A stretch of 64,000 nucleotides of DNA from the NCBI RefSeq assembly GCF_020283565.1, contig NC_060062.1, positions 51,792,439 through 51,856,438 of the forward strand, written 5' to 3'. Below are positions 61,500-64,000 of the stretch, piece by piece; position 1 is the stretch's first letter, and the number at the start of each line of letters is the position of its first letter. This DNA comes from Trifolium pratense (lineage: Eukaryota; Streptophyta; Magnoliopsida; Fabales; Fabaceae). The notes under the pieces were generated by a model, which did no database searches, had not been told where the DNA came from, and saw nothing but the letters and a program-made list of their open reading frames with translations. The translations under genes were made by a program, and so were the position numbers.

Positions 61500-63520
61500 A
61501 TATAGGTATATATATGAAACTCTTGGGCTGGGAAGAACCATGACGCGCCCCAAATTATTAAATTTTTCCATTTTTTATAGATATATATTAAATTTGCATT
61601 GGAAATATACAATCATCTTAAAAAGTGAACAATTAATGAGGGGTATTTTAGAAACAATAGCATTTAATAGAATTTAATTTGGTAACTTTTGCTTATATTT
61701 AAGGTCAAAATTTTTTGTTGACTTTTGCTTATAAATAAGGCCAGATGAAGTATTATGTTAGGCCAAGTGGTAGGGTGGCGTGCCCAAAGGCCTAGATGTC
61801 TCCACTACGATTCCGACTGGCTGCAGCTTTAGGCTATGTTTGGATTGATGGAATGTGATGGAGTGGAATGGAATGAAGTGGTAAGTAATTAGATTCCATT
61901 GTTTGGATTTGTAAAAAATGAATGGAGTGGAATGGAACACAATGGAACTCATTCCATCTCATTCCATCCAATCCTTCAAGTTTTCATTCCCCCCAATTTG
62001 GGGTGTATGGAATGGAATGGAGCTTCACAATTAAAATATTACTATTTTATCCCTATTTATATTTTATGTTTTCTATTCCTAGTAAATTTGTTCCTTCACT
62101 TTTTTTTTTTCCTCTGCTCAGTGTATCTCTTTTCTTATGCATCTTCTTTTTTCTTGCCTGTGTACGTGATAGTTTTCGTTATATTTTCATTCGTGTTTCT
62201 GGCTGGATCTGTGTATTTTCCAAGGTTTCAAATAGATATATAAAAGGTTTGTTTCTTATATTGTAGTTTCCTTGTATGTAGTGCGTGTTTGTTAGCCTTT
62301 GTATATGGACCCCTAATGCAAATGTAGGACTAGTAATCAAAAGAAATGTTTCTTCGTCACATCTATTATTACCATTAATAGAATTTGTGTTTCAATTGGA
62401 GTATTTTTTTTTTTTTGTCACAGTTCTTGCTAGTACAATGCTTTTCCCACTCACATATTTAAATTTTTATTTTATTTTTGAAGGAGATAGTTTCTAGTAA
62501 CAATAGATATACAGATATATTTAAATAATAATATTTTTAAATGAGGGTATAGTTGGTATAAAAAAGTTATAACTTGTTTCATTCCGTCTAATTTCCAAAC
62601 AATGGAATGGAAACATTATTCCACTCTGTCATAGAATATCCAAACAGTGGAATGACATTTTTGTTCCATTCCGCTCCGTTCCGCTCCATTCCATTTCATA
62701 CCATCAATCCAAACATAGCCTTAATGTTTTCTTGAATTTTTTCAATAGAAATTGCTTTGTTGCAAACAATAATATAAGTCAAGAACAATAGTTGTAGTCA
62801 AATTGTTATTTTTTTTAAAAGGTAAAAATGAAATAAATATTAATCAATAATCTCCTCAGCATAAGGCGTGCTGAAAAGATTACAAAAGATACACAATGTC
62901 AAGAAAAAGTAACAACATGAGAACTAATATATGCCCAAACAAATACACGGACTCGATCACCAACTATGGTAGTTTGAGACTAGATTAAAGTTCATAGTCT
63001 TCAACCATCGATAAGAATAAAGTTTGACCTTGTCCAACAGTTGAGGTAGGGAGCTCTCATAATTTTTGAATAGTCTCTGATTTCTTTCAATCCACAGAAC
63101 CCACACACATACGAGCTAAATGAGCTGCAATCAAATTATTATTATTTTTAAAAGTTGCAACATATTTGAATGTTAATTGTCTAAGAATTTCAAGATTGAA
63201 TTTATCTTTTCTATTAATTTTTTTTCCAAATCAATATTTTGGTAACTAGGGGACTAAGTTTAACAAAATTAAAAAAAATATGGTATTTATAATTTCTTGA
63301 GTTTCTCTTGATTTTGAATAAAAATGTGAGCTAAAAGTGGTATCTTGCTTGAGTTTCTCTTTCATTTAATATGTTATTGAAACCTGTAAAGGTTAACGAT
63401 TTATGCATTTTTAGCTCCCATGCATAAAAAAAATTTAGCACCGTTGTGGTCCACCCTAACATTTTCATCTAGCTCCGCTATTGTACATAACAATTTCAAC
63501 ATTTTTTTTTGCGAGTTGAA
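61500..63520. repeat. direct duplication, copy 2
   Basis: This is the partner of 58932-60480, enlarged by the PIF/Harbinger-like element at 61832-62720. Similarity outside the insertion is high and runs through 'ttgaggtaggg.agc.ctc' and 'ctagctccgc.attgtacata'. Confidence 0.8.
61832..62720. mobile_element. PIF/Harbinger (Tourist-like) element, 889 bp
   Basis: The terminal inverted repeats are GGCTATGTTTGGATTGATGG and its exact complement. They continue into imperfect 'aatggaatggaat/attccattcc' motifs. The target duplication is the 3-bp TTA (61829-61831 and 62721-62723), as expected for PIF/Harbinger. The empty site (gcagctttaatg) survives in the duplicated copy near 59630. It has no transposase, so it is non-autonomous. 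Confidence 0.9.
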
Positions 63521-63642
63521 GTATCTCCTTTACTAATGAAAGCTACATGCATGCACATCTTATATGAAATGTAATAAAAAAAAAAAGAAACTATATCACT
63601 AAACGAGGTTGTAGTAGAACCATTATATGAAATAAGAAAAAT
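63521..63642. other. short non-coding stretch
   Basis: Nothing recognisable. Confidence 0.4.
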
Positions 63643-64000
63643 GGTGTTAAATATGCTTGGATCTCAACCCCAAAAGCTAGCTCAAAGGGTGAGGTTGCCC
63701 TCACATATTTATACACTTCACATCCCGGGAACCTAAGCAATGTGGGACTTCAAACAATCTCAAACAACACACAACAACACATTCAACACCCATCTTCACG
63801 CCTAGCGTGGTCCTGGGTCAAATGCCCACATTGGAGTCCTTAACCCGGCTCTGATACCATGTCACGAATATCGAGGCCTAACTCATCCTTACAAAACCGG
63901 CTTGTAAGGTGAGGATTGCCTCCTCTTTATAAACTCTTCTCAAGAGTCCTATCTATCCGATGTGGGACTAAATCCCACCGAGTGTTGGCCGCTAACACAC
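63643..64000 (-). mobile_element. TRIM-like small retroelement, cut by the window edge
   Basis: On the minus strand an LTR-like segment (64000 down to 63860) reads gtgttagcggccaacactcg... and ends ...cgtgaca. It contains a tttataaag TATA-like box. It is directly followed by a PBS, TGGTATCAGAGC (complement of 63848-63859), matching initiator tRNA-Met. The short interior has no coding. A second LTR-like stretch with 'tcccacatt', 'gtataaatatg' and 'ctcaccc' follows to about 63643. The organisation fits a terminal-repeat retrotransposon in miniature. Confidence 0.65.
63848..63859 (-). other. tRNA-Met-type primer-binding site
   Basis: TGGTATCAGAGC on the minus strand, immediately after an LTR ending CA. 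Confidence 0.8.

Overview
This window is plant nuclear DNA, AT-rich and dominated by transposable elements. It most likely comes from a papilionoid legume with a Medicago- or clover-like genome. That placement is an inference from the spliced plant genes and from the mix of elements seen: Athila-type Ty3/gypsy remnants, CACTA, hAT, Stowaway and PIF/Harbinger-like miniature elements, tRNA-derived SINEs, L1-like LINE pieces, and long (TA)n tracts flanked by foldback elements. No prokaryotic features, tRNA/rRNA genes or CRISPR arrays were found.

Only one gene looks intact: a three-exon long-chain fatty alcohol oxidase (FAO, GMC/FAD oxidoreductase) on the minus strand, 29877-34775. Its splice sites are clean, both junctions are phase 0, and a TATA box lies just upstream. 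Other genic material is broken: a ribosomal protein eL36 processed pseudogene (35943-36231), a partial DUF1218-type membrane protein gene (about 14906-15931), and three FAO exon-3 fragments (19692-22658).

Layout. 1-716 is the 3' end of a Ty1/copia element. 1898-5196 is an Athila-like 5' LTR, PBS and gag, with an hAT miniature element inside gag. 5200-12580 is non-coding, with MITEs, a SINE and a 1-kb direct duplication. 12585-14759 holds a foldback MITE and a 1.75-kb hAT element carrying an RNase H fragment and a CT tract. 14906-19400 holds the DUF1218 remnant, a SINE and duplicated T-rich repeats. 19692-23565 is a large inverted repeat made of a LINE-FAO chimera. 23567-28052 is a second Athila-like element (gag tail, protease, 3' LTR, no RT or integrase). 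28988-34775 is the FAO locus.

37977-47113 is a nested stack: a CACTA element containing Stowaways, a complete 5.6-kb LTR element without recognisable coding (LTRs 40401-40950 and 45454-46003, TSD ATTAT, minus orientation) and an hAT MITE. 47486-57327 is a run of MITEs, several bounded by (TA)n tracts, and includes a copia-like LTR (53316-53931). 58930-63500 is a direct duplication in which one copy holds a PIF/Harbinger-like element and the other preserves the empty site. The right edge (63643-64000) is the end of a small TRIM-like retroelement.

The most notable arrangement is the FAO-LINE inverted repeat about 7 kb from the intact FAO gene. If transcribed it could fold into a hairpin of about 1.3 kb that matches FAO exon 3. 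Everything here is read by eye; family assignments rest on recognised motifs, not database searches.
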